Assembly (NCBI GenBank): GCA_900468535.1
Contig: UBTY01000032.1
Coordinates: forward strand, 1-64,000
Reading direction: 5' to 3'
DNA length: 64,000 nucleotides
Source: Hyphomicrobiales bacterium
GTDB taxonomy: Bacteria > Pseudomonadota > Alphaproteobacteria > Rhizobiales > Rhizobiaceae
The notes under the pieces were generated by a model. It searched no databases, had not been told where the DNA came from, and worked only from the letters and a program-made list of their open reading frames with translations. Position numbers and translations under genes: made by a program. Each line of letters starts with the position of its first letter. Position 1 is the first letter of the stretch. Of this stretch, positions 16,754 through 26,600 are shown piece by piece.

Positions 16754-18384
16754 AGTTCGGCGAGTTTGCGACAGGAGATGCCGAAGGCGTAGTGCTTGCG
16801 CATTCCGTCAGATTTGCCGGCGAAAGCCTGCCGAAAGGCCATCGGTTGACCGGCGAGGATATTGAGCGGCTCCAGGCGGCAGCCGTTCAGTCGGTGATCG
16901 CCGCTCGACTTGAAGGCGGCGACCTCAGTGAGGACGTCGCGGCACGAAAGCTGGCCGAGGCGATAGAGCCGGATCATCTCTCTTTTTCGGAAGCGACTAC
17001 AGGGCGGGTGAATGTCTACTCCTCCGTAGGAGGGCTTTTCGTGGTCGATAGAGATGTCGTCGATCGCGTCAACAGAATTGATCCGGGCATTACGCTCGCC
17101 TGCCTGAACGACCATGTGCCGGTGCGAACAGGTGACATGGTGGCGACGTTCAAGATCATTCCTCTCGCTGTTGCCGGTGAGAAGGTCGATGAAGCCTGCG
17201 CCATCCTGCGGGCTGCGACCGCTTTCGAAGTCAAGCCGTTCGAGGCGCATGCCGTGCGGCTGGTCGCAACAGAGCTTCCGTCGCTGAAGCCTGCTGTCAT
17301 GGACAAGACTGCCCGGATACTCGCGCAACGCCTTGCGCCGTCGGGTAGCCGCTTGATCGGCGAGGACCGGGTGGCACATCGGGCGGACGCGGTGGCGGAT
17401 GCGATCCGGAAGGCGGCATCGCCAGCGACTGCCGGCCCCAGGATGATCGTGGTCTTTGGCGCCTCGGCGGTTATCGACGCTCACGATGTCATCCCCGAGG
17501 CGATACGTCTTGCCGGCGGCGAGGTGATCCAGGTCGGGATGCCCGTCGACCCCGGCAATCTTCTTGTGCTCGGCCGCGTTGAGGATATTCCGGTTGTCGG
17601 GGCACCAGGTTGCGCGCGGAGCCCAAAGGAGAACGGTTTCGACTGGGTGCTCAATCGCATTCTCGCCCGCGAGCCGATCACGGCGCTCGACATCAGCGGC
17701 ATGGGTGTGGGAGGCCTGTTGATGGAGATTCGTTCGCGTCCGCAATTGCGGGAACCGCAGGTCACCGATGTCAAGGAGACCACCGTTGCTGCCGTTGTAC
17801 TGGCGGCCGGGCGTGCGCGGCGCATGGGCGAGGGCGGCCCCCACAAGCTGCTTGCGGAGTTCGAGGGGATACCGCTCGTGCGCCGCTGCGCACTCGCTGC
17901 GCTCAATAGTAGTGCTGCTTCCGTCAGCGTAGTGACTGGCCATCGACGGCACGAAATAGAGGCGAAACTGGACGGGCTCGATGTGGCCCTCGTTCACAAT
18001 CCGGACTTTTCTTCCGGAATGGCCTCCTCGCTTGGAGCCGGATTTGCCTCATCTGAGGCGATGCGAGCCGATGGCGTTCTGGTTCTCCTGGCGGATATGC
18101 CAGGAGTATCGTCGGGCGACATGGATCTCCTCATCGCGGCTTTCCGCCGCTCCGGAGGACATGCGATCGTCAGGGCGGTAAGCCGTGGCAAGCGCGGCAA
18201 TCCGGTTATCTTACCGCGCGCGCTTCGGGATGCGGTCCTGCACCTCGAAGGCGACATCGGTGCGCGACATATTATTGAAAGCTCTGGGCTTCCCGTCATT
18301 GATGTCGAGATTGGAGATGGTGCGCATCTCGATGTCGATACGCCGGAAGCCGTGGTCGCCGCGGGCGGCACTCTGAAGGAATAG
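16750..18384 (+). CDS. Molybdopterin-binding / MobA-like nucleotidyltransferase fusion
   Basis: The 544-residue protein joins a MoeA/MogA-like molybdopterin-binding region (about residues 1-335; GASAVIDAHDVIP and GMPVDPGNL are visible) to a MobA/MocA-type nucleotidyltransferase (about 345-544). The latter starts VVLAAGRARRMGE, with the conserved KLL and a VLLADMPGV metal-binding loop. Similar proteins are annotated as molybdopterin-binding/glycosyltransferase family 2 proteins. The likely role is to load or cytidylylate molybdenum cofactor for a xanthine dehydrogenase family enzyme, with XdhC as the next carrier. It overlaps xdhC by four bases. Confidence 0.88.
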   Translation: MKFGEFATGDAEGVVLAHSVRFAGESLPKGHRLTGEDIERLQAAAVQSVIAARLEGGDLSEDVAARKLAEAIEPDHLSFSEATTGRVNVYSSVGGLFVVDRDVVDRVNRIDPGITLACLNDHVPVRTGDMVATFKIIPLAVAGEKVDEACAILRAATAFEVKPFEAHAVRLVATELPSLKPAVMDKTARILAQRLAPSGSRLIGEDRVAHRADAVADAIRKAASPATAGPRMIVVFGASAVIDAHDVIPEAIRLAGGEVIQVGMPVDPGNLLVLGRVEDIPVVGAPGCARSPKENGFDWVLNRILAREPITALDISGMGVGGLLMEIRSRPQLREPQVTDVKETTVAAVVLAAGRARRMGEGGPHKLLAEFEGIPLVRRCALAALNSSAASVSVVTGHRRHEIEAKLDGLDVALVHNPDFSSGMASSLGAGFASSEAMRADGVLVLLADMPGVSSGDMDLLIAAFRRSGGHAIVRAVSRGKRGNPVILPRALRDAVLHLEGDIGARHIIESSGLPVIDVEIGDGAHLDVDTPEAVVAAGGTLKE

Positions 18385-18387
18385 GCA

Positions 18388-18705
18388 ATGGATGCAGCAG
18401 CGATCGAAGAGATGTTTCAGGGGCTCGGGCCGGTCACCATTAAACGGATGTTCGGCGGTAAAGGGGTCTACCATCTGGGCCGTATCATCGCCATTGAGCT
18501 GAGGGGCGAGATGCTGCTGAAGGCGGATGAGGTGAGCAGCGCGGAGTTTGCCGAAGCCGGCGCCTCGCAATGGGTCTACGAAGGAAAGAAGGGCACGCCG
18601 GTCAAGATGCCGTATTGGTCCATACCCGACGATGCCTTCGATGATCCGGATCTGATGGCGCGCTGGGTACGGCTTGCTTACGAAGCCGCACTGCGAGCCG
18701 GCTAA
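18388..18705 (+). CDS. TfoX N-terminal domain protein
   Basis: A 105-residue protein matching the stand-alone TfoX N-terminal domain: IKRMFGGKGVYHLGRIIAIE, LLKADE, and the Y(W)SIPDDAFDDPD segment. In gammaproteobacteria TfoX/Sxy controls competence, but these short alphaproteobacterial proteins lack the second domain and have no known role. It starts three bases after the molybdenum-cofactor fusion gene and is probably the last gene of that operon. Confidence 0.85.
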   Translation: MDAAAIEEMFQGLGPVTIKRMFGGKGVYHLGRIIAIELRGEMLLKADEVSSAEFAEAGASQWVYEGKKGTPVKMPYWSIPDDAFDDPDLMARWVRLAYEAALRAG

Positions 18706-18715
18706 CTAAATCGAC

Positions 18716-19138
18716 TTACTCGAAAATAGCCATGTCGAGGTGCGCGATCGCCGCCTCCGCAAAAGCGGACAGGGGCTGAGGAAGATCGGCGCGCGAGAAC
18801 CAACCGAAAGCGGAAAGTTTGTCCGGCTCCGTCAGCTGCGGCTCGCCCTCGAACTCGGACGCGATGTAGAGAAGGGAAATCCAGTGGTGACCGTCAGCCT
18901 CGGTCAGGACTTCGGCAGGGCCCAGAAGGTCGACACGGCCGATTGATAGCCCCGTCTCTTCCTCGGCTTCGCGCCGGGCAGCCCGTGCTGCCGGCTCCAT
19001 GTGATCGACCTTGCCGCCGACAATGCTCCAATACCCGGCCTCGGGTGCTCGCATCCGACGATAAAGCAGGATCTTACGGTCGCGCAGAATAACCAGGCCT
19101 ACACCGAGGCCCGGAAAATCGATGCCAGGCTGACCCAT
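18716..19138 (-). CDS. NUDIX hydrolase
   Basis: The 140-residue protein contains a complete Nudix box, GKVDHMEPAARAARREAEEE followed by TGL, at about residues 39-61, so it should hydrolyse a nucleoside diphosphate derivative. The N-terminus PGLGVGLVILRDRKILLYRR is like ADP-ribose/CTP-type NUDIX proteins. The ATG at 19138 is taken as start; an in-frame TTG two codons earlier directly follows the helicase stop. It is read in the same direction as, and right after, the RhlE helicase gene, so the two may be co-transcribed. Confidence 0.9.
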   Translation of the reverse strand: MGQPGIDFPGLGVGLVILRDRKILLYRRMRAPEAGYWSIVGGKVDHMEPAARAARREAEEETGLSIGRVDLLGPAEVLTEADGHHWISLLYIASEFEGEPQLTEPDKLSAFGWFSRADLPQPLSAFAEAAIAHLDMAIFE

Positions 19139-19144
19139 GGTCAA

Positions 19145-20644
19145 TTAAGCCTTGGCGTTGGCCGTGATCAGCATGAATGCAGGAATTTCATCGCCGAAGC
19201 CGATCGGTGTCGGACCATCGTCGTGATCGCGATAACGGCGGCGTTCGCGATTGTCGTCGTTGGCAGGATAAGGCCGGCTGTTGCGCGCGTTGTTGTGCGT
19301 CTTGTTATTCTCTGCTTTGCGCTCTTGCTTCACGCTTTCGGCCCTTACTGGTGCTGGTGCTGCTACTTCAATCGCTTCTGCGCCACTATCGTCGACGCCG
19401 ATATCAGATTTATGACCCTGGTGACGCTTGCCGCGGCCACGGTCCTTGTCGCGATCGCGACCCTTGCGGCGCGAACGATCGTCGTCACGGCTGGGTTCAG
19501 CCGGGGGCAGGGCGGAAAGATCGCCATTGTGCCATTCGATCTTTTCACCGATCAGCTTTTCGATCGCGTCGGTGAATTTCTGGTCGCGGCTGGTGACGAT
19601 GGTAAAAGCAGCGCCTGCACGGCCTGCGCGGCCGGTACGGCCGATGCGATGCACGTAATCATCCGCGTGGATGGGCACATCGAAATTGAAGACGTGGCTG
19701 ACGTCCGGGATGTCGAGACCACGAGCCGCGACGTCGGAGGCAACCAGAAGCTGGAGTTGGCCGTCGCGGAAATTCTGCAGCATGGTCGTGCGCGAACGCT
19801 GATCCATGTCGCCATGCAACGCGCCGACGGAGAAGCCATGGCGTTCCAGCGAGCGGAACAGATCGGCGACGTCCTTCTTGCGGTTGCAGAAGATGATCGC
19901 GTTCTTCAGTTCTTCCTGGGAACGGATGAGATCGCGCAGCGTCGAGCGCTTCTCGTAATCCTTGCCGTGGGCCGCAACGAAGCGCTGCGTGATGGTCTTG
20001 GATGCAGAGGCGGGCTTGGCGACTTCGACGCGTTCCGGGTTCTGCAGGAAGCGATCCGCAAGCTTCTGGATCTCCGGCGGCATGGTGGCCGAGAAGAACA
20101 GCGTCTGACGCGTGAAGGGGATCAGCTTGGCGATGCGCTCAATGTCAGGGATGAAGCCCATGTCGAGCATGCGGTCGGCTTCGTCGATGACGAAAATCTC
20201 GACGGCGCTCATCAAGAGCTTGCCGCGCTCGAAATGATCGAGCAGACGACCGGGCGTGCAGATCAGCACGTCCGCGCCGCGCTCCAGCTTGCGATCCTGG
20301 TCTTCGAATGAGACGCCACCGATCAGCAAAGCAACGTTGAGGCGGTGGTTCTTGCCGTACTTCTCGAAGTTTTCCGCCACCTGGGCAGCAAGTTCGCGGG
20401 TAGGCTCGAGGATCAGCGTGCGCGGCATGCGTGCGCGTGCGCGTCCCTTTTCCAGCAGCGACAGCATGGGAAGAACGAACGAGGCTGTCTTTCCCGTTCC
20501 GGTCTGTGCAATGCCGCAAATATCGCGGCGCTGAAGGGCAAACGGGATCGCGCCAGCCTGGATAGGAGTTGGCGTCGTGTAGCCCGCATCAGTAACAGCG
20601 GAAAGCACTTTTTGGCTCAAGCCAAGATCAGCAAATGTCGTCAA
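19145..20644 (-). CDS. rhlE: DEAD-box RNA helicase, RhlE type
   Basis: A complete DEAD-box helicase core lies in the first 390 residues: Q motif (PTPIQ), AQTGTGKT (motif I), PTRELA, DEAD in VIDEADRMLDMGF, SAT in FFSATMP, and HRIGRTGRAGRAG (motif VI). The tail of about 110 residues is rich in R, K, D and E and probably disordered, as in RhlE-like proteins that act on ribosome assembly or mRNA decay. No in-frame ATG precedes the Q motif. A TTG at 20644 giving MTTFADLGLSQ fits the family start; a second TTG at 20710 would add 22 residues. Confidence 0.92.
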   Translation of the reverse strand: MTTFADLGLSQKVLSAVTDAGYTTPTPIQAGAIPFALQRRDICGIAQTGTGKTASFVLPMLSLLEKGRARARMPRTLILEPTRELAAQVAENFEKYGKNHRLNVALLIGGVSFEDQDRKLERGADVLICTPGRLLDHFERGKLLMSAVEIFVIDEADRMLDMGFIPDIERIAKLIPFTRQTLFFSATMPPEIQKLADRFLQNPERVEVAKPASASKTITQRFVAAHGKDYEKRSTLRDLIRSQEELKNAIIFCNRKKDVADLFRSLERHGFSVGALHGDMDQRSRTTMLQNFRDGQLQLLVASDVAARGLDIPDVSHVFNFDVPIHADDYVHRIGRTGRAGRAGAAFTIVTSRDQKFTDAIEKLIGEKIEWHNGDLSALPPAEPSRDDDRSRRKGRDRDKDRGRGKRHQGHKSDIGVDDSGAEAIEVAAPAPVRAESVKQERKAENNKTHNNARNSRPYPANDDNRERRRYRDHDDGPTPIGFGDEIPAFMLITANAKA

Positions 20645-20801
20645 AGGGAAAACTGTTTCCGTTCCGGTTCGGCCGGACTCGGGTTGAGTCGGCGTGATTG
20701 CGTGCCGCAATGCAGCGCCGAATAGTCCTAAACAGCCGAGAAGTCAAGGAATACGCGGTTTGCAACCGCTGCAGAGGTAAAGGCGCGGTTAGTAAAAGAC
20801 G

Positions 20802-22112
20802 CTATTTCATGTAGGAGGCGAGTTTCGTGCCTGCATTCATGAAGTAGATCGGATCGATAGCGCGTCCATCCTGACGTACTTCGTAGTGAAGATGTGTGCC
20901 CGTCGAGCGCCCCGTACTTCCCGCCAATCCGATGACATCACGGCGTCCGACGGTATCTCCGACCTTTACCAGTATCTCTGACATATGGCCATAGCGGGTC
21001 GAGATACCATTCCCATGATCGACCTCGACCATGTTGCCATATCCGCCTGTCCAGCCGGCGGCAATCACCTTGCCGGGAGCGGTCGGCCGAATGCGCTCGC
21101 CGGGTGCAAAGCGAAAATCGATACCGGAATGCAGCGCAAGCTGGCCGAGAAACGGGTCGCGGCGGTTGCCGAACGGGCTGGTAATTTCCTTGCCGATTGC
21201 GGGATTTTGAAAGGGAAGGGATTCCGCGGTGCTGCGCACGGTCTCGAGCCGCGTCAGGGCGCTGTCGAGTTGTGTCAGCGAATTGTCGAAATCGTCGGCG
21301 CTTTCAGGCGCGATGTAGGGTCCACCGACAGCGCTCTGGTCCTGCTGTTTGGCCGAGGCGCTCTCGGCCGGAACGGCTATGCGGAACCGGGCGAGGACAC
21401 GCGATATCGCATCGGCGCTGTCGCCGGCATCGGCAGTCAGTTGCTCGACCCGATCGCGCTGGCGCTGCTCAATGCCCTTGAGGGCCAAGGTTACCTTCGA
21501 GAAGACACGATCGGCGCGGTCACCCATCGTCTCGCGGGCCGGAACATAGGCCAGTGTCGTGTTATCGGGAGTGGCGTCGGTCGGTTCTGCATTGCCTGCA
21601 AGCTGGTTTTCGATCGCCTGCATGGCGCCAGTCATTGCCGCATGCTTGTCCTTGGCGTCGGGTGCATAAGCGGCGGGAGCCGCCGTCTGGTCCTTCTCGT
21701 CGAGGCCGGAATTCGCGGCGCGATCGAGGAGCGCACCGAGCTTGCCGTGGCGCGACGTCAACGCCATCTGCTGTTCCATCAGCTTGTCGACCTTGTCTTC
21801 GACGACCTGCTGGTCGAGCAGCTGGCGCGATGTCACGCGGTCGACCTGGGCGCGAAGGGCGGCAATCCTGTCCTCGTAATCGTGCTGCATACGGGCCTGG
21901 CGCGCCATGGTCGCGCCGATCAGATCATCGCGCAGGACCAGATAGGATGTCGCTATGAGATAGCCGATCGAGAAGAGGCCGACGAAACAGACAGCGAGGG
22001 CCGCCATCCAAGGCCGTACCGTCAGGTGACGTACTCGGTCACCACTGGCCAGGATCAGGATATGTTCCTGTTTTCTCTTGCCGAATACGTGGCTCTGCTG
22101 TGCGTGCGTCAC
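20802..22112 (-). CDS. M23 family metallopeptidase with membrane anchor and coiled coil
   Basis: The 436-residue protein has one N-terminal membrane helix at about residues 34-57, a coiled-coil periplasmic section, and a C-terminal LytM/M23 peptidase domain starting near residue 305. Zinc ligands are visible in LHSGIDFRFAPG (H and D) and in GTHLHYEVR (HxH). Such proteins cut peptidoglycan cross-links or activate amidases during growth and division. The start is a GTG at 22112, preceded by GGGAG at seven bases. It stands alone in its own transcription unit. Confidence 0.92.
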   Translation of the reverse strand: MTHAQQSHVFGKRKQEHILILASGDRVRHLTVRPWMAALAVCFVGLFSIGYLIATSYLVLRDDLIGATMARQARMQHDYEDRIAALRAQVDRVTSRQLLDQQVVEDKVDKLMEQQMALTSRHGKLGALLDRAANSGLDEKDQTAAPAAYAPDAKDKHAAMTGAMQAIENQLAGNAEPTDATPDNTTLAYVPARETMGDRADRVFSKVTLALKGIEQRQRDRVEQLTADAGDSADAISRVLARFRIAVPAESASAKQQDQSAVGGPYIAPESADDFDNSLTQLDSALTRLETVRSTAESLPFQNPAIGKEITSPFGNRRDPFLGQLALHSGIDFRFAPGERIRPTAPGKVIAAGWTGGYGNMVEVDHGNGISTRYGHMSEILVKVGDTVGRRDVIGLAGSTGRSTGTHLHYEVRQDGRAIDPIYFMNAGTKLASYMK

Positions 22113-22208
22113 GGAGAATCTCCCAATTGAAGACCTTGCCTCAATTGCCGTGATTACACACCGTTAAGGTTAACAAAATGCTTATTGGTCGCCGCTGAGA
22201 CCGGTTGG

Positions 22209-23033
22209 TCAGCCACGACTTGTCGACGTCAGCGAGCGATAAAAGGATGGTGTGAGACCAGCCTCGGCGCGAGCAAGATCGTTGAAGGGCGGCTTCAGGG
22301 GGCCTCGGAAATTGCTGCGGACGAGTTCGTGAAATGTCCTGGCCGGATCGCGTTTTTCGCGCGCGCAGAGGAAGCGGAACCATTTCGCGCCGATTGCAAC
22401 ATGGCCCTTTTCATCGTTGTAGATGATATCGAGAACGGCCGCGCTTTCGAGATCTCCTGTCTCACGCATCTTTGCCTGCAGAGAGGGCGTCACGTCGAGC
22501 CCGCGTGCTTCCAGGATGAGTGGGACAACAGCGAGGCGTGCGGTCAGATCGTTCTTCGTCGTGTGGGCGGCCTGCCAGAGGCCGTCATGCGCCGGCAGAT
22601 CGCCATAATCGGCGCCGAGATCACGAAGGCGCTGCCGCACGAGCCGGAAATGCTTTGCCTCTTCGTAGGCGACCTGCATCCACCCGTCGAAGAAGGAATT
22701 GGGAACCGGCTCGGTGGCGAACCTTGCAACGATGTCGAGTGCCAGATCGACCGCGTTGAGTTCGATGTGAGCGATCGAATGCAAGAGGGCGATCCGTCCC
22801 TTGACGGTATGGAGCGAGCGCTTCTCGACTTGCGTCGGAGGAACCAGTTCCGGCCTTGTGGGCCTGCCCGGTCGATCCGGAAGCGGACCGTCCAGTGGCG
22901 ACCGAAGCGAGAGCTTGCGGTCGTGCCAGCGGACGGCGGACTCCTGGGCCAAGGCGGTCTTTTCATCGAGATCGGTGGAGCGAATGGCCAGGATCGCGCC
23001 GCCACGAAGCGACGGTACATGTGAGTGCGTCAT
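22209..23033 (-). CDS. DUF455 ferritin-like protein
   Basis: The 274-residue protein belongs to the DUF455 ferritin-like family. Helices carrying the expected E/H di-iron ligands are visible around FAHIELNAVDLALDI-type text (HIELNAVDL), YEEAKHFRL and DEKGHVAIG. The family resembles MiaE, a di-iron monooxygenase, but the substrate is unknown. The ATG at 23033 shares its A with the TAA stop of the peroxiredoxin gene (TAATG), so translation is coupled. The upstream in-frame ATG at 23099 would lie inside that gene and is not favoured. Confidence 0.88.
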   Translation of the reverse strand: MTHSHVPSLRGGAILAIRSTDLDEKTALAQESAVRWHDRKLSLRSPLDGPLPDRPGRPTRPELVPPTQVEKRSLHTVKGRIALLHSIAHIELNAVDLALDIVARFATEPVPNSFFDGWMQVAYEEAKHFRLVRQRLRDLGADYGDLPAHDGLWQAAHTTKNDLTARLAVVPLILEARGLDVTPSLQAKMRETGDLESAAVLDIIYNDEKGHVAIGAKWFRFLCAREKRDPARTFHELVRSNFRGPLKPPFNDLARAEAGLTPSFYRSLTSTSRG

Positions 23034-23503
23034 TAGCGGAGATTTTGTGCTGCAACCAGAACAGCTTCGGCATGGCCGGGCACCTTGACCTTCTGCCATA
23101 TCGTCTGGATCGTTCCGTCCGGACGGATGAGAAAGGTCGTGCGTTCCACGCCCATGTAGCTGCGGCCATACATGCTCTTTTGCTTCCAGACACCGTAGGC
23201 TTCGAGCGTCGTTCGTTCCTCATCGGAAGCCAGGACCACCGAGAGGCTGTGCTTCTTGATGAAACGATCATGGCATTTCACCGAGTCGGGCGACATGCCG
23301 AGGACGGCGATGCCGGCCTTTTCAAACTCCGGCGCGAGCGCCGTGAAGGCGATCGATTCGGCTGTGCAGCCCGAGGTGTCATCCTTCGGATAGAAGAAGA
23401 GGACCAGGGGCTTGCCGCTGAAATCGACCAGTTTGACACGGCCACCACCGTCTCTGGGAAGATCGAAGTCGGGAGCAGTGGAGCCGATGCCGAGATCCGC
23501 CAT
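23033..23503 (-). CDS. bcp: Thiol peroxidase, BCP/PrxQ type
   Basis: A 156-residue peroxiredoxin that should reduce hydrogen peroxide and organic hydroperoxides. The peroxidatic cysteine is C46 in FFYPKDDTSGCTAES. The resolving cysteine found five residues later in E. coli Bcp is replaced by isoleucine, and no other cysteine is present, so it should behave as a one-cysteine enzyme that needs an external thiol. GMSPDS and the conserved R in the C-terminal part fit the family. It is translationally coupled to the DUF455 ferritin-like gene. Confidence 0.93.
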   Translation of the reverse strand: MADLGIGSTAPDFDLPRDGGGRVKLVDFSGKPLVLFFYPKDDTSGCTAESIAFTALAPEFEKAGIAVLGMSPDSVKCHDRFIKKHSLSVVLASDEERTTLEAYGVWKQKSMYGRSYMGVERTTFLIRPDGTIQTIWQKVKVPGHAEAVLVAAQNLR

Positions 23504-23624
23504 GGGGGAAACCTTTCTTTTGCCGGGTTTATGTGATGACAGGTGATTTGCCAGATATATATTGGACGAACATGCGTCCAGCCAGTCTGGTCCACCACAA
23601 GCTTTATGGAGTCAGGCGAGGCGC

Positions 23625-26600
23625 ATGTCGGCGATCCGCGGCGAAAAGATTACATTCCGCAAAAGAGATATCGTCGCCTTGCACGAGCTTCCTTCCGCCA
23701 AGGCTGAAGACCCTCTGATCGTGCATTGCCCGCCTGAACGTTCGCACGTGCGGCGGACCGCCGGCGTGGCCGGTGGTTGCATCGGACTGGTGCTTTTCAT
23801 TCTGATGGCAATCGTCATTACCATCGAGAGTGGCGTGTTCGATCAGCCATTGTCCCGGCAGGCGCAGTCGGCCTTGAATAGCGCGATAGGGCCGCGTTAC
23901 CGCGCCGAGGTCGGCTCCACCGTCATACGCTTCACGTCGAACATGCGGTTGGCACTCGAAGCGCGCGACGTCAATATGATCGACGAAAAGACGGGACAGC
24001 ACCTGTCGACGACGGGTGCGATGCGAATGGCGCTCGATCCGTTCCAGCTTTTGCGCGGCAAGATCTCGATTGCGCAGGTCGAGGCCGACGAAATCGCTCT
24101 GGATACCGCCCTGTTGCCTTCGGGAAAGCCGCTGAAGCTCGATGACCTGCGTGTCGATGAGATACCGGCTGCGATGGAAACGGCGTTCCAGCAGCTCGAT
24201 ACGATCGACAGTTTCGTCGATCGTGGAGGCACCCGGTCCGTCAAACTCGAAGGCATCAATATCAAGCTCGCAGATACGGCCAACGGGCCGTTGTCGATCG
24301 TGATCGATAGCCTTGAATTCTCGCGCAATTCCGAAGGCGGGTTGCAGCTCGACGGCGAGATCGCCATCAATGGCGAGAAGGCGCAGCTCAGCCTGTTGGC
24401 AACCAAGACCGGCGAGCAGACGTCGAAATTGACCGGCCAACTCTTGAACGCCGATCTGGCGCCGTTCGTTCTGAAACGCAACGCGCTCGGCCAGATCCGA
24501 CAGGGCATCGATGGCTTTGCCGACCTGATGATTTCCGCCGTTCGCGCTTCCGGCGGTGCGCAGCCGGCGCTTGCAGCTACGGTCGATTTCAAACCAGGCC
24601 AGCTCTACATGGATGGCGACGAGCAGGATCTGAGCGGCGGGCGGCTGAACCTTGCCTATGACTTCGCCAAGCAGACGCTCGAGATTGCACAGTCAAAAAT
24701 GCAGTTCGGCGGAACGACGGTGCCGTTCAACGGGGCACTCATCGATCTCGACAAGATCGATCCGCAGGCGGGTAAAGGATTTGGCATAGACCTTCTGGTC
24801 AATGGTGGTGTAGCGGCGCCGGCTACTTCCGGGGAGCAACCGCTGCCGTTCGATATACAGGCGACCGGGCGGTACTTCGTGGCGTCTCGCGAGCTGCAAT
24901 TTCCGAACATGACCGTTTCCAGCCCGGCTGGATCCTTCTACGGATCGCTTCACCTCCGTTTGAGCGATGTTTCGCCTGAAATCAGCTTCGTTGGCCAGTC
25001 GCAGCAGCTTCAGACCACCGCCGTCAAGCAGCTTTGGCCATTCTGGATGGCGCCGAAGGCGCGAGAATGGATGGAGCGAAACCTGTTCGGGGGGACCGTC
25101 ACCGATGCGTCGCTGTCGGTCTTCATTCCCTTCGGCAAGCTCGATGAGGCTGTCGGCAAGGGGCTGAAGCTCGATGAGAAGCAGATTCAGATCTCCTTCG
25201 ACATCGATGGCGCGCGCATGAACGTCACCGGTGACATTCCTCCGATCCGGGATACCAGTGCGCATTTCGACCTGAAAGGGCCGAAGGCGACGATTTCAAT
25301 AAAGAGCGGCAAATCCTTCTTTGCCTCCGGTCGCACCGTTGATGTGGGGCAGGGCACGTTTGTCCTGCCATCGACCTACGACAAGCCGCTGATGGCAGAG
25401 CTGAATCTGCCGATCTCGGGTGCCGCAGACGCAATCGGCGAGCTGCTGACGTACAAGCCGATCCAGGTGCTGCAGCGTGCGGGTTTCGTGCCCGAAGATC
25501 TGAAGGGCAAGATCACCGCCAACGTCCAGGCGCGGATCGGATTGATATCGGCGCAAAATCCGCCGCCACCGGAATGGAAGGCTACGCTGCAGCTGCAGGA
25601 TGTAGACGTCGCCAAACCGATCTCGGGCCGCAAGATCACCGATCTGGATGGGACTTTGACGGCCGACCCGAAGCAGGTCAGCCTGGATGGCAAGGGCAAT
25701 ATCGATGGCGTGCCGGCTGAAATCACGCTGGTGGAGCCGACGGACAAATCCTCGGACGTGCAGCCGCAGCAGTCGATCAGCGCGACGCTCAGCAATGACC
25801 AACGCGAGAAGATACTGCCCGGCCTCTCGGATATTGTCGACGGCAACATCAGCGTCGAGCTCAATCGCATCGACAAGGACCGGCAGTCCGTATCCATCGA
25901 CTTCGGCAAGGCGCGGCTCGACCTGCCGTGGATCGGCTGGTCGAAGGGCAGCGGGATCGGGGCGAATGCGACGTTCGAGATCTCGGGTCCGGATGACAAT
26001 CTGCAGATCAAGAATTTCAATCTGAAGGGTGACGGTTTCGGCGCGACCGGCTCGCTGATGCTCAACAAGGGCAATTTGACCAAGGCGGATTTCGACAGCG
26101 TGAAGCTGTCGTCTAATGACGACTTTGCGGTCTCCTTGCGGCGCGACAAGAACGGCATGGACGTGTCAGTCTCGGGCACGAGTGCCGATGCCCGGCCCAT
26201 CATCGCGAACCTGAAGTCGGATAGCGGCAAAGGCGACGGTGACGGCGGCAAGGGTGGAAGCAGCGTTACAGTGCGAGCCAAGCTCGACCGTGTCATCGGG
26301 TTCAACGATGAGAAACTGCGAAATGTCTCCGGGACCTATGCTGCTCAAGGCAGCCGTATCCAGGCGCTCAATCTTTCAGGTGTGACCGATAGCGGCGAAG
26401 CAGTCGTCGCGCAGACCAAGGATGCCGGAGTCATCAATATCACGAGCGGTGACGCGGGATCGGTATCGCGTTTCGCCGACCTCTATCAGCATATGAGTGG
26501 CGGTTTGCTCAACCTCGCCATTCGCCTCGGGCCGGGCGGCAACTGGAACGGCTCGATCGATGTTCGGCGCTTCGCGCTGGTCAACGAACAGCGCCTACAT

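Noticed and set aside
13033..18705. Reading the MoxR-VWA-XdhC operon as a CO dehydrogenase locus
   Set aside because: No CoxL, CoxM or CoxS type subunit is present; only maturation-type genes are seen.
19001..20311. A 436-codon plus-strand frame opposite the NUDIX and RhlE genes
   Set aside because: Spans two genes on the other strand that carry complete Nudix and DEAD-box motifs.
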